A stretch of DNA of 64,000 nucleotides from positions 310,001 to 374,000 of the forward strand of contig OZ010792.1 in assembly GCA_963932465.1 (NCBI GenBank), read 5' to 3'. This document shows, one piece after another, positions 54,884 to 64,000 of the stretch (position 1 is the first letter of the stretch; the number at the start of each line of letters is the position of its first letter). Below the pieces are notes generated by a model. The model did not search any database. It was not told where the DNA came from and saw only the letters and a list, made by a program, of their open reading frames with translations. The stretch comes from Maratus speciosus. Taxonomy: Eukaryota > Arthropoda > Arachnida > Araneae > Salticidae. Position numbers and translations under genes: made by a program.

Positions 54884-55357
54884 TCTATTATATATATAAA
54901 ATCCAAACGGAAATTTCGTTCCGAACGCCTAGATTTCGAGTTCTACTGCATGAATTTTTACGGAACTTATACCGTTAGATAGGTATAGTTTCAGGGAAGG
55001 TTTTAAGCTATAACACATCATTCTACCTAGATTAGTTATAGAATTATGACGGAAAGTTCTGTTATTTTGGACGATAAGGTTTACCATTTTATTTCTTGGC
55101 GAAATTTATCGTTGATAAAAAAATTAAAACAGCTATTACACCTCGAAACGTAAAAGAAAAAACTGTTACTAATTTTAATTTTTAAAAAAAGAAGGAAGAA
55201 AAAAAGAAGAAAAAAATCCGTTTTAATGCGTGATAATATTAAAAAACGGAAACATTTAATTTAAATCTAAAAGAAATATTTGTAATGCTTAAAAATTAAA
55301 TTAAAAAGAAATATTACACTTGATACGCAATATTTGGCTCTTTATCGCTTGCGTTAG
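54884..55357 (+). repeat. Helitron-like repeat family B, second copy
   Basis: Aligns to 30530 onward (tatataaaatccaaacggaa, tttcagggaaggttttaagc, agttctgttattttggacga). It runs up to the Academ-like element, which may have inserted into it. Confidence 0.55.
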
Positions 55358-55833
55358 ATATAGTCCAGTCAAATTGTCAGAAAATTGGGCCGATAGATGC
55401 AAATATTCTGCTAGAAGATTTTATGTTTTTAAAGTGTTTATGGGGATGCTAATAACAGGAATTAATTGTTTCCCAACAAAATATCTCGAGGCTAAACTTT
55501 GTGGAGCCAAAAAAACACGAAATTTTCGGACTTTTTTCAGTTTTTTGCCTATAACTCAAAAATTATAAAATTTTTGTGTACCATATTTAATTACAAAAAG
55601 AAAGAAAATTAAATTCTCTACAAATTTCATATTAAAAACGTTTTTCTAAACCCATTATTAAGCGCGCTACAACTTTTTGAAAATAGCACATTTTTTTCAA
55701 CTTCATAGAAAGTGACCTATTTTTCGCCTCCCATCCCTAAAAAAAATTTCTTTTCATCACTAACTGTGGAAATGAAATGCACCTATTGATGAATAAGTAA
55801 GAAGGCAAATTTTCAAGAAGGTTAGGCAGAAGG

Positions 55834-56700
55834 TAGGGTTGCCAGATAGTACGTTTTTCTCGTACGTTATACGTTTTTAGTAATTTTTAGGTCTATAGCG
55901 CTTTTTAGGTATTAGGTGTACGTTTAAATGTGTCCGCACAACGTTTTCTTCCATTTTTCTACCCCATCCCGCTTTTGATAGTTTAAAAAATATTCTTTTT
56001 CAGTTTACTTTAAAATTTCACCTTTTGCCAAAAATAAGTTATGGATATGCGCATCAAATGTAAAAACGGCTTGTTTTAGATCAGTAATACAAAAATCTTG
56101 GGTGAGTTGTGTAATATTAAGTGCGCATTTGCTGTTGAAATAGATCAAGTGAACTCTACCTTATTATAGATAAATGTCTACATTATAAATTTTTTTATTT
56201 AGTCTAACTGTATCATAAGTTTCGATATTTTGTTTGATTTATTATCACCTTTTATGCTTAACCATTAAACGTTGAGCCTGATACATTCACGGGCAATTTG
56301 TCCGTGATTGTATCGGGCGCGATGATTACAAGGTTAAATACAAATATTTATTTTTGTAGGGTGTCCATTGCTAAAATTTTCCTAATTATTATATTGCAGG
56401 ATTGTCTGATTTATCTTTATTCTTACAATTCAATTACTTTTTCATTCATAATTGGATAAGACTGCAAAATTAGTTTTAAAATGTTAACAGAATAATGCAA
56501 TACAAATGCAGTTAGAGAATAATGATTAGATCGATTAATTAATAATAACCACTTTTTAAAGAAATTCATTAATGAAAACATTACTGGCGCATTCAATATA
56601 GTTTAGCATGGTACGAAAAAGAACGATAGTGCGATAAAATAAAAACAAACTAGTGTCAATCAAAATCTTCGTTTTTTCTGAGATAAATCTGGCAACCTTA
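55834..56700. mobile_element. hAT-type MITE nested in Academ-like element, TSD gcagaagg
   Basis: Ends tagggttgccagat and, at the right, atctggcaacctta, with perfect 8-bp TSDs gcagaagg at 55826-55833 and 56701-56708. 867 bp, no coding. Contains a small TTAA-flanked hairpin (56258-56337). Confidence 0.9.
56258..56337. repeat. 80-bp hairpin flanked by TTAA
   Basis: TTAA at both ends; ccatt at the left and caagg at the right match only loosely. The core gcctgatacattcacgggca pairs with the following tgtccgtgattgtatcgggc. It could be a minimal TTAA MITE. Confidence 0.45.
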
Positions 56701-56919
56701 GCAGAAGGACGATATCCGGCAACCCTAGCAGAAAGACAGTTACGAAGGGAAGGGGGGGGTGGCAGGGGATAATAATAGGGAATGCAGTTGGAAAATAGCG
56801 GTCACGTGACTTTCCGACGCAGGTGTTCTTTCTTAAAGACTCACCCTTCCCTCTCTACACTGGTCTGGTATCTTACTATGCAGTTTATTGCGCGTCTGCT
56901 TCTCGTGCAGTAGTGAAAA

Positions 56920-58303
56920 ATGAGCGAGCCCGATCCAAAATTGTGTTTCGTTTGCCAAGCTCTTTGAATGTAGCGTTCAACGTCAGAATAATACTCATCA
57001 ACGTTTTCTGAAAAGTGGCAAGGAAGTTAGAGTACATGAGGATTGCCGAAAAAAATATGTGAATGAGAGAATGATAGCAGCATATGTTCGTCGGGGTGAA
57101 GAAGATTCTACACAGACTAATTTGTACCTCCGATCGAGCACTTCTTATAAGTTTCGAGATAATTGCTTCTTATGTGGAGAAGGTAATCCCGATGACTTCA
57201 ACGAAAAACAATCAAAAAAGCCCTACGCAAAAAGAAATTTGATTCATAAAGTAATGAAGTTAGATGCGAAAATTACATTTCTGAAAGCTGCAGAAAAACG
57301 TGGGGATGAATGGTCCCAGAAAGTAATTGAACGTATTCAACACGAACCTGACTTGGTAGCTGCAGATGCATGGTATCATAGTTTTTGTCGCATAAAACTA
57401 TATCAATCTGTAACAGGTGGAGAGAAAAGAGGGCGTCGACCTGCAACATCCGTTGACGAAGCTATGGAAGCTATATTTACTTATATTGAAGCAAAATTTG
57501 AGGAATGCCAGTTCTCTTTAGATGAGTTGATGAATCAAATACCACAGTCATTGGAACTTCCTGATTCTCGGACTGTCAAGGCCCGTATAATTCATAAATA
57601 TGGGCATGCTGTGCTAATTTCTAAAAACAAAAAAAAGAAAACAGTACTCTGTTTCAAAAATGTTGGACACAAAATACTCACTGATCACTGGTATTCCAAC
57701 AGGAATTTAGATCCTCAGCAGGAACGACTCCGTATTGTGAAAACAGCCTGTGACATAATTGTGGAAGATATAAGGTCACAAATGTATGATGTTAGGCAAT
57801 ACCCCCCATCTGATAACTTTCTGTCTGACGCTGAGACCGTTATTCCTGAATCAGTAAAATTGCTTTTTGAAACCATAATTTTGAAACACAAACGTGGTTC
57901 AATTGAGAAATGGAAGAAAAGGTGCGTTGCTCTTTCACATGCCCTAATAAGTGCAGTTCGACCAAGGTCATTCTTTTCTTCAATCATGACAGGGATCAGC
58001 GCATATTTGTACAGAAAGTTTGGTTCAAAGCATTTGCTCCAAGTTATGTCCGCTTTTGGCTTTGCAGGGTCCTATGAAGATGCTTCCCTTCTTGAATTGT
58101 CTACCATTCTGAAGCCTCAGAAAACAAAAGAACGAGATGATGCATTCTGCCAATTTATTTTTGACAATGCGGACTTTAATGTCAACACTCTGAATGGGAC
58201 TGGTACATTCCATGCAATGGGAGGTATAATGTGTGTTACTCCTCACGACGCGTCTGCATCCCGAGAAAAGAATTCAAAAAGTGAAACATCACCCTACAGC
58301 TGA
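56920..58303 (+). pseudogene. Academ-like transposase N-terminal part (zinc motifs)
   Basis: Probable start ATG at 56920: MSEPDPKLCFVCQA gives a first Cys pair, then a frameshift near 56965. The next frame reads KEVRVHEDCRKKYVNERM with a matching H-x2-C, and runs on in ORF 57059-58303. There a second set follows: NCFLCGEG (C36, C39 of that ORF) and WYHSFC (H107, C110). The rest (VKARIIHKYGHAVLI, PRSFFSSIMTGISAYLYRKF, TFHAMGGIMCV) is typical of large invertebrate proteins that end in a CXC domain. The frame is lost again near 58255. Confidence 0.75.
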
Positions 58304-58647
58304 AATAGTCAGTCAAGCTGAAAAAATTGATCTACAGACATTTCACAGAACAGATATGAGAGGCTTACAGAATATAAAAATTGAAGATTTGGAAGAACTT
58401 TCTCCCATTAATAATGATATCGTCCCCTCAACGACAGACATAGTATGGCTCTATGGGAAATGGTCAAACATTGAAAACGTTCCCGGGTGGAACGGTTTCA
58501 TGGAGCAAGTTACATCCAACAGAGAGTATAAAGTACCTCCCATTTATTAACGCCCTTCCTTCACATTATGATACCGTTTTTACCTCGCTATTGGTCGCCG
58601 CTGAAAAATGTCGACAATTCAACCAGAAGACATGCTTTGTGACATAA
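58233..58647 (+). pseudogene. Academ-like transposase, middle part 1
   Basis: Two overlapping frames, 58233-58550 and 58453-58647, carry contiguous sequence with a frame change near 58520. The pieces are HHPTAEIVSQAEKIDLQTFH, TDIVWLYGKW and VPGWNGFMEQ, then YLPFINALPSHYDTVFTSLL and AAEKCRQFNQKTCFVT. An in-frame TAA at 58645-58647 interrupts where the family continues with DQPLYLKARDI (next entry, same frame). Confidence 0.72.
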
Positions 58648-58662
58648 GATCAACCTCTCTAT

Positions 58663-59369
58663 TTGAAAGCAAGAGACATAATAGCGAATGAACAGCCAGA
58701 ATTAAATAACGTGACAGTGAGGCTTGGAGGTTTTCATCTCCTCATGTCTTTCATGGGATCAGTTGGTTTTATCATGGCTGGAAGCGGCCTGAAAGATTTG
58801 TTCAGCACAATTTATGCTGAGAATAGTGTAGACAAAATAATGTCTGGCCATGCATATTCTAGGGCTATACGAGCACACCTGTTATCTCATCTTGTTTCGT
58901 CTGACCTAGTGTGGGATCACACTCAACTGACAGAAGACGAACGAGCTGCTATGGAAGACATGATAACATGCTGGGATCAATCGACACACCAGGACACCAT
59001 TTATTACGTTCAAGAAGCTGTAAAAAATATGGAAAAGCTGTAACTTTACTAGAAAATAAAGGCCCCACAGCGAAGTTATGGATTCTATATCTAAAGATGG
59101 TCACAGTCATTAAACAGTTTATGGAAGCGGAACGAACAGGAAACTGGAACCTCCACCTGAGAACTGTGCAAAAAATGCTTCCCTACTTCCATGCTGCGGG
59201 ACATTTCTTATATGCCAAGTGTGGACATCTGTACTTGCAAGACATGCTGAAGCTGGAAGAAACACTGGATCCTTCCGAATACCGAAAGTTCACAGCTGAA
59301 GGCTATTTCACCATACGGCGATCAGATAAGAATTGGTCTGGGACTTGGACTGATATGGCGATTGAATAA
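58663..59369 (+). pseudogene. Academ-like transposase, middle part 2
   Basis: Frame 58663-59043 (after DQPLYL) reads VRLGGFHLLMSFMGSVGFIM and GHAYSRAIRAHLLSHLV. A frame change near 59030 leads into frame 58911-59369: KLWILYLKMVTVIKQFMEAE, LPYFHAAGHFLYAKCGHLYL and TIRRSDKNWSGTWTDMAIE. It ends at a TAA that interrupts what would be a continuous protein with 59376 (same frame). No catalytic motif recognised in this part. Confidence 0.72.
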
Positions 59370-59375
59370 ACATTA

Positions 59376-60900
59376 ATGAAAACTATGAAGAGCACTGGAG
59401 GATTAACACATGGACGAGGAATGACAGACAGCGTGTTAGCAAGATGGACTCTGGGAATGATTCATATACAAAACATATGCGATGATATAGAGGCATACTG
59501 TGAAGTAGGCTTTGAAGTTTCTGAACAGCATGTGGATTCCAGAAGTTCCCGCATTGTTAGAGACAGTAATGATTCAAAAAAGCTGCGAGATTGGTTGCTA
59601 GTGCATCATCCTTTCCCCGAAAATGATTACATAATGTCCATCAGTAGTGGAATTGTTGGAAAGACTGACGTTAACTGCTATTTGGCTGGAGAAGTAGGAC
59701 AGGCAGGAGTCAGAAGAATTGTTGGCGAAAATTTCAAGAGTGTGAAATTCAAGAAAAAGGATAAGGTAGTACCTTTAGCTTCTGTTGTCAGTAGTTTAAG
59801 ATTAGGAAACGTTACAGTTACTTCTGTCCAGCCATTTACTCTATTCCAAAGGGTTTGTTTAATGAAGCAGAGTGATGAAGACGTGCAGAATCTACTAACT
59901 TATAAACTTGCTCCCTATCCGATGTCTTTATTCTCCGACGAAGGGATGAGAAAGGGCACAAAATCTTCGTTTTACAGTGCTTTTATCCCATTAGACAATC
60001 TGGATCTTATTGGAAAAGATAAGTTTTTTGTTGTTGACGGAGGGTACTTTCTTCACAAAGTAACTTGGCCTCGAAATGTTTCCTTCAAATTTATTGTTAA
60101 AAGTTATATTTCTTACATTCAGAAAATTTTTGGATCACAGGTCGCAGTGGTGTTCGATGGATATCCATCTGAGGGAGAACAGAATGGAACGAAAAGTGCT
60201 GAAAGAGCACGTCGATCTAGAATGCACACTTCTACTGAAGTCATAGTTGCAGCAGAAATGTTAAGCACAGTGCCTCAAGACAAATATCTAGCCATTGACA
60301 GAAACAAGAACCGCTTCATTTCACTGCTTAAAACAGAGCTTCAAAATAACAGAATTCAAGTTGACCAGGCAGAAGAAGACGCTGATGTCATGATTGTTAC
60401 CTTAGCCATTTCAAGAGCCAAAGCCTTTGAAAGTATCGTAATTGTCGGAGAGGATATTGATATTCTCGCGATCATGACAAGCTTGGGATATCAACACAAA
60501 AATCTGTTTTTCCAAAAACCAGGAAGAGGAAGCATCGAAACAAAGTGGTTTTCAACCAATTCTTACAAATACAATCACAACAATGTTCTTTTCACTCATG
60601 CAATCAGTGGATGCGATACAACATCTGCTCTTTTTGGGCAAGGAAAGTCAAAGTTTTGTAACACTTTAAAAAAACATAAGCAGCTTGAGAAAGTATCATG
60701 TGTTTTTAATATACCAGAGCCTACCCGTCAAGAAATCATCAAGGCTGGAGAAAAATTCCTTATTGCACTATACAGTGGATGCGTAGATACCACGCAGACA
60801 TTGAACAGTTTGAGGTTCCAGTTATTTGCTAAATCAGCCACAACATGTCCCCTGAAGAATGGGGGTGGGTTCGCAGGTCTGACGGTCTTTTTCAGCCAGT
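59376..60900 (+). pseudogene. XPG/FEN1-like nuclease of Academ-like element
   Basis: The longest open frame in the window (59376-61424; real up to about 60900). It opens with MKTMKSTGGLTHGRGMTDSV, a conserved segment of this family. The nuclease lies at residues ~215-425. FFVVDGGYFLH (D221) and VVFDGYPSEGEQ (D261) come first. QAEEDADVMIV (E333, E334, D335, D337), IVGEDIDILAI (D360, D362), and AISGCDTTSALFGQGK (D414) follow. These match the acidic two-metal active site of XPG/FEN1 nucleases. Such a nuclease would process transposon DNA ends. The last ~170 codons of the ORF are out of frame relative to the CXC domain. Confidence 0.82.
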
Positions 60901-61276
60901 TCAAATGTACCAAAACCCAGCACCTGAATCCTTGCTGCATGTTGTCTCATGTAGCTGTAAAAAAGGGTGCACCAAGGCATGCTCTTGCCAAAAATCAGGA
61001 CTCAAATGCTCGGCAATTTGCAAAAACTGTAACGGGGTCAATTGTGAAAATGTGGATGATATTATTTATGCAGAAGAAGAGGATTATGAAGCTGATACCT
61101 GGGAAACCATCGACCAAACCAGCAACGTCGATGACTTTCGCAGACAGGATGATGATGTCGCAACAAGCTCAAAGCAGTTCAAAGCTGTTGAAGATCATGC
61201 AGCCTGCTCCTTTGCTTCTCAAGCTGAGGTTGATGAACCAAACTCATCAACCCGCAAGCGCTCCAGACGTTACTAA
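60845..61276 (+). pseudogene. CXC (Tesmin/TSO1-like) domain, C-terminus of Academ-like protein
   Basis: Frame shifted relative to the nuclease. It starts MSPEEWGWVRRSDGLFQPVQ, then VVSCSCKKGCTKACSCQKSG and LKCSAICKNCNGVNC: nine cysteines at 36, 38, 42, 46, 48, 55, 59, 62, 67. The spacing is CXCX3CX3CXCX6CX3CX2CX4C. CXC domains bind DNA in Tesmin/TSO1 and MSL2-type proteins and bind zinc. An acidic tail and a basic end (RKRSRRY) follow. With one frameshift removed (about 60840-60900) it would be the C-terminus of the same protein. Confidence 0.82.
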
Positions 61277-61868
61277 ATCCATTAAAGATGTTACTGTAAG
61301 TATTTTTTTACTTACATTCATGCTACCTACATTCATAATACCTACTATTATTGTTCTCACCTTAAGTTGTAAATACAAAAAAAAATTACAATGTTGTCAA
61401 TTTTTTACGTTTTTACCATTGTAATTAATCATTATTACTATTATGCAAATACCTGTAATATAAAAAGTTACATTAAAGAGGATAAAAGAAATAAAAATGG
61501 TGTCAAATGTTGGTATTTGCGATTTTTTCACAAAGTTAGAAAAAAAGTATCATTTTCAGGAAGCTGTAGCGCGCTTAATAATGGATTTAGAAAAAGACTT
61601 TTAGAATGAAATTTGTAGATAATGTAATGCTCTTTCTTTTTGTAATTGAGTATGGTACACAAAAATTTTATATTTTTCGAGTTATAGGCAAAAAACTGAA
61701 AAAAGTCCGAAAATTTCGTGTTTTTTTGGCTCCACAAAGTTTAGCCTCGAGATATTTTGTTGGGAAACAATTAATTCCTGTTATTAGCATCCCCATAAAC
61801 AGTTTAAAAACATAAAATCTTCTAGCAGAATTTTTGCATCTATTTTTGACAATTTGACTGGACTAATA

Positions 61869-62664
61869 TAGAAACGAATCGGAAAATTAGATTAGATGAA
61901 ATTTTTATGAATTTTTTTTCTTTTTGTTCTTTTTCTTTTTCTTTTTATCTAATTGTCCCATCACGTGACTTATAGAAGAAACAACCATCGTAATTGTGAG
62001 ACACATGTCTAAGTACTATTTGTTTCTTTACAATTTTTTATTTTTCTTTTGTCGCCAAACAATCTGATTTTAAGCCAAAAAGGCATAAACGTGACATTAG
62101 CTTGAGGATGTTCTCACAAATGGTGTTTTTTTAGGTGAAAGAGATCATTTTTTGAGTACATTTTCATATTCAATTGTAACTTATATAGATATCAGTTAAT
62201 ATTTCAAAAATGGAATCGAATACTTAAATTTCAGTGTGAATTTTTGCCACAGATACATATTGTAAAATAATTTCATACTTTTTAAAATGTTTTTCACCGT
62301 AATTCCGAAAGCATGTGATATTTATAAACTCGAACTCAGATAAACGAATATTACCCATTTTTTTAAAGCAAATATTATCTATTGTTTATTTCAGTTTTTC
62401 TTAATTCATATCGCCAATTTCATTTATAGGAAAATTCACAGCTTCGAAACCTAGGAAATAAAGATAATTTTTAAGGAAATTTATGCTTTAATACATTATT
62501 ACTATCGAAAAATTCAACATTTTGAAAAAAAAATTACAAGTCTTTTGTAATTTGTCATTTCTTCTTCGTCTTTCTTCGTACTTTCTCCTCTGTTATGTAA
62601 TATTTCAAATGATATTGGACTAATTTTCGATCATCGAGTCACCGCAAAATCGCATATCTAATAT
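61869..62664. other. AT-rich intergenic, no gene seen
   Basis: No frames of interest. Confidence 0.45.
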
Positions 62665-63260
62665 AGTATATAAAATAAAGTCTGGATTAGGGGGCTAATT
62701 AACGCACAGCGCAAACTACTGAACCTAAAATCTTGAAAATCGTTGTAAAAATACTTCTTATGACATAGACTTCTGCTAAGAGAGGATTTTCTAAAGTGTC
62801 ACCCCTAACGGTTTTTGCACGGGGAGGGAAAAAAAATTCCTTAAAAATCGAATATCAAAATTATGCGTCAGATGATAGCATACTTTAATGTAGTTTTGTA
62901 TGCTGAATCGAATGATACAAAGTAAATTTGTATAAGTCATTTCATATTTTTCTAATTTGGCGGTGTTTTTGGCGTCTAAACCTCAAAATATCTATCCGTT
63001 AAACGGAAAAAATTCAAATCAACTCTTTTGGGTAAAGAATAAAAACGGCTCTATGAGTTCGAAAAAAAAAAAAATGCAAGCATCTTAATTAAAAAAAAAA
63101 AAAAAAAAAAAAAGGCAATTTAACAAATTACAACGACTATTTGGAAAATGATTTTTTCGAAGACTAAAATTTAATACATGAAAAATCGCACGGAGTTCAC
63201 CATACATTACGTACGCCATGAATTAAACATTAATAGTGTTATTACACGCAAAAATTTCCA
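62665..63260 (+). repeat. Interspersed repeat family A, copy 2
   Basis: Starts atataaaataaagtctggat and aligns to 29625 onward (actactgaacctaaaatctt, aaaaatacttcttatgacat, tctaatttggcggtgttttt). Non-coding. Confidence 0.55.
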
Positions 63261-63642
63261 GCGACAAAAACTGCTTGCGACCCGTCGGATTTCTTAAAAC
63301 TTAAGTATTATCCACCTGAAACTTACGTATTCTTAAACTTCTAAATATCCCACAATATTACTTTTTACACCGTCGTATAGAGAAAAAAATGTACTTTTAA
63401 ATGCAATTTGTTTGAAAGCTCTATCTCAATTTGTTTCTGAGTTATTATTTTTTTTTTTTAGTTTTTATTACTTTTTTGTCATAGTGGCAACAGATTTATC
63501 CATCTCTGTTGAAAGTAAAGGGAAATACAGATTACTGTATAGACCAATTAGAAAACGAATAAAATGCGGATTAAACCAATAAAAAGTTTCAGATATGCTT
63601 TTGATTTCCTACCCTGACGAGGACAATAACCATTTTTCCAAA

Positions 63643-63673
<31 letters not shown>

Positions 63674-64000
63674 CAGTGATTTTATGTGAAATAAAAGGAA
63701 AAAAAATTATTGAGAAATTAGCATTATAAAACGAAAATGGAAAAGGTACTACTTAGATATTCCGTCGACCAAAAATCTATTGTCAAACTATAAGATTAAA
63801 TGCCAATAATCGTTGATAGTAAATGCCAAATTCACTTGAATTTAAACAAGCTATACGTGTTTACGTCATCAAGTGATTTTAATTTCGACGTTTTATTTGT
63901 ATTTTTATTAATTTTATACTAATTTATTTGTTGTTTCGTTATTTAAAATAAAGATTATGTCAATTTATATAATTTGGCGAGTGGTTCGGCGATTTATATA
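63261..64000. repeat. Helitron-like repeat, truncated by window end
   Basis: gcgacccgtcggattt at 63275 resembles the 3' hairpin side at 35350. 63360-63530 (acaccgtcgtatagagaaaa, ctatctcaatttgtttctga) is the reverse complement of sequence at 36250-36410. No gene. Poly(A) runs near 63650. Confidence 0.4.

Larger units (their letters stand above)
55361..61865 (+). mobile_element. Academ-like DNA transposon with XPG-type nuclease
   Basis: 6505 bp with terminal inverted repeats of about 335 bp. The left TIR is 55361 to about 55700; the right is about 61530 to 61865. Outermost sequence is tagtccagtcaaattgtcag/tgacaatttgactggacta. A 3-bp duplication, ata, lies at 55358-55360 and 61866-61868. The interior encodes one decayed plus-strand gene with zinc motifs, an XPG/FEN1-like nuclease and a CXC domain. 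An XPG-type nuclease with short TSDs and long TIRs fits the Academ superfamily; the assignment is from memory of that family and not searched. Confidence 0.75.

Noticed and set aside
55320..55568. 82-codon frame, and those at 61391-61815
   Set aside because: They lie in the Academ-like terminal inverted repeats, hence similar open frames at both ends.
1..64000. CRISPR arrays, tRNA or rRNA genes, bacterial operons
   Set aside because: None seen; the repeats are eukaryotic mobile elements and satellites.

Overview
The window looks like one stretch of an AT-rich arthropod nuclear genome. It has no operons and no bacterial signals. It contains a spliced sulfotransferase exon and arthropod-typical mobile elements: BEL/Pao, Helentron, RTE-like LINE, permuted Penelope-like, hAT, piggyBac-type MITEs and an Academ-like nuclease transposon. 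An arachnid is my best guess, from the style of the sulfotransferase and the presence of a Naiad-like Penelope element. That is inference, not proof.

The only candidate host gene is the last coding exon of a cytosolic sulfotransferase (17027-17665, + strand). The rest is repeats, many nested, and I could resolve several insertions by their target-site duplications (TSDs). Left part: two pogo-like MITEs (99-444), then a ~225-260 bp tandem array (1041-1900, resuming at 14458-14720). A minus-strand BEL/Pao retrotransposon (1901-14452, 5-bp TSD ctcat) sits in that array. It is itself broken by a 444-bp insertion in its integrase and by a 4.9-kb hAT-like element (7825-12737, 8-bp TSD cttctaat). 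That hAT carries fossil Tc1 and Penelope fragments, a piggyBac-type MITE and a small hAT MITE.

Middle part: a Penelope 3' fragment (18040-18640), a long foldback element (20066-20698) and a decayed minus-strand Helentron (about 21270-28911). The Helentron encodes HUH Rep, PIF1 helicase and an AP-type endonuclease, and is split by two Helitron-type non-autonomous elements. An RTE-like LINE 3' fragment follows (28983-29616, 13-bp TSD), then further Helitron-like repeats. A second, 6-kb hAT-like composite (32366-38322, 8-bp TSD atctgcga) is inserted in a BEL/Pao reverse transcriptase fragment.

Right part: a young Penelope-like element with permuted domains, GIY-YIG before RT (39283-45096), bounded by ~490-bp near-identical direct repeats and by (TA)n on both sides. 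The repeats contain three mutually consistent stems in a pseudoknot order. Next come a 5' fragment of a second BEL/Pao element (about 45245-48505), a Helitron-type insertion in an inverted-repeat element (48841-50279), a foldback TA element (50315-50767), MITEs, and a 6.5-kb Academ-like transposon (55361-61865) with ~335-bp terminal inverted repeats. Its decayed gene combines zinc-binding motifs, an XPG/FEN1-type nuclease with all recognisable acidic residues, and a CXC cysteine domain.

Almost all element genes are broken by frameshifts or stops, often at homopolymers. Five TTAA-flanked MITEs share an unusual one-sided palindrome 15-17 nt from one end. All assignments are by eye from sequence motifs; no database search was run.
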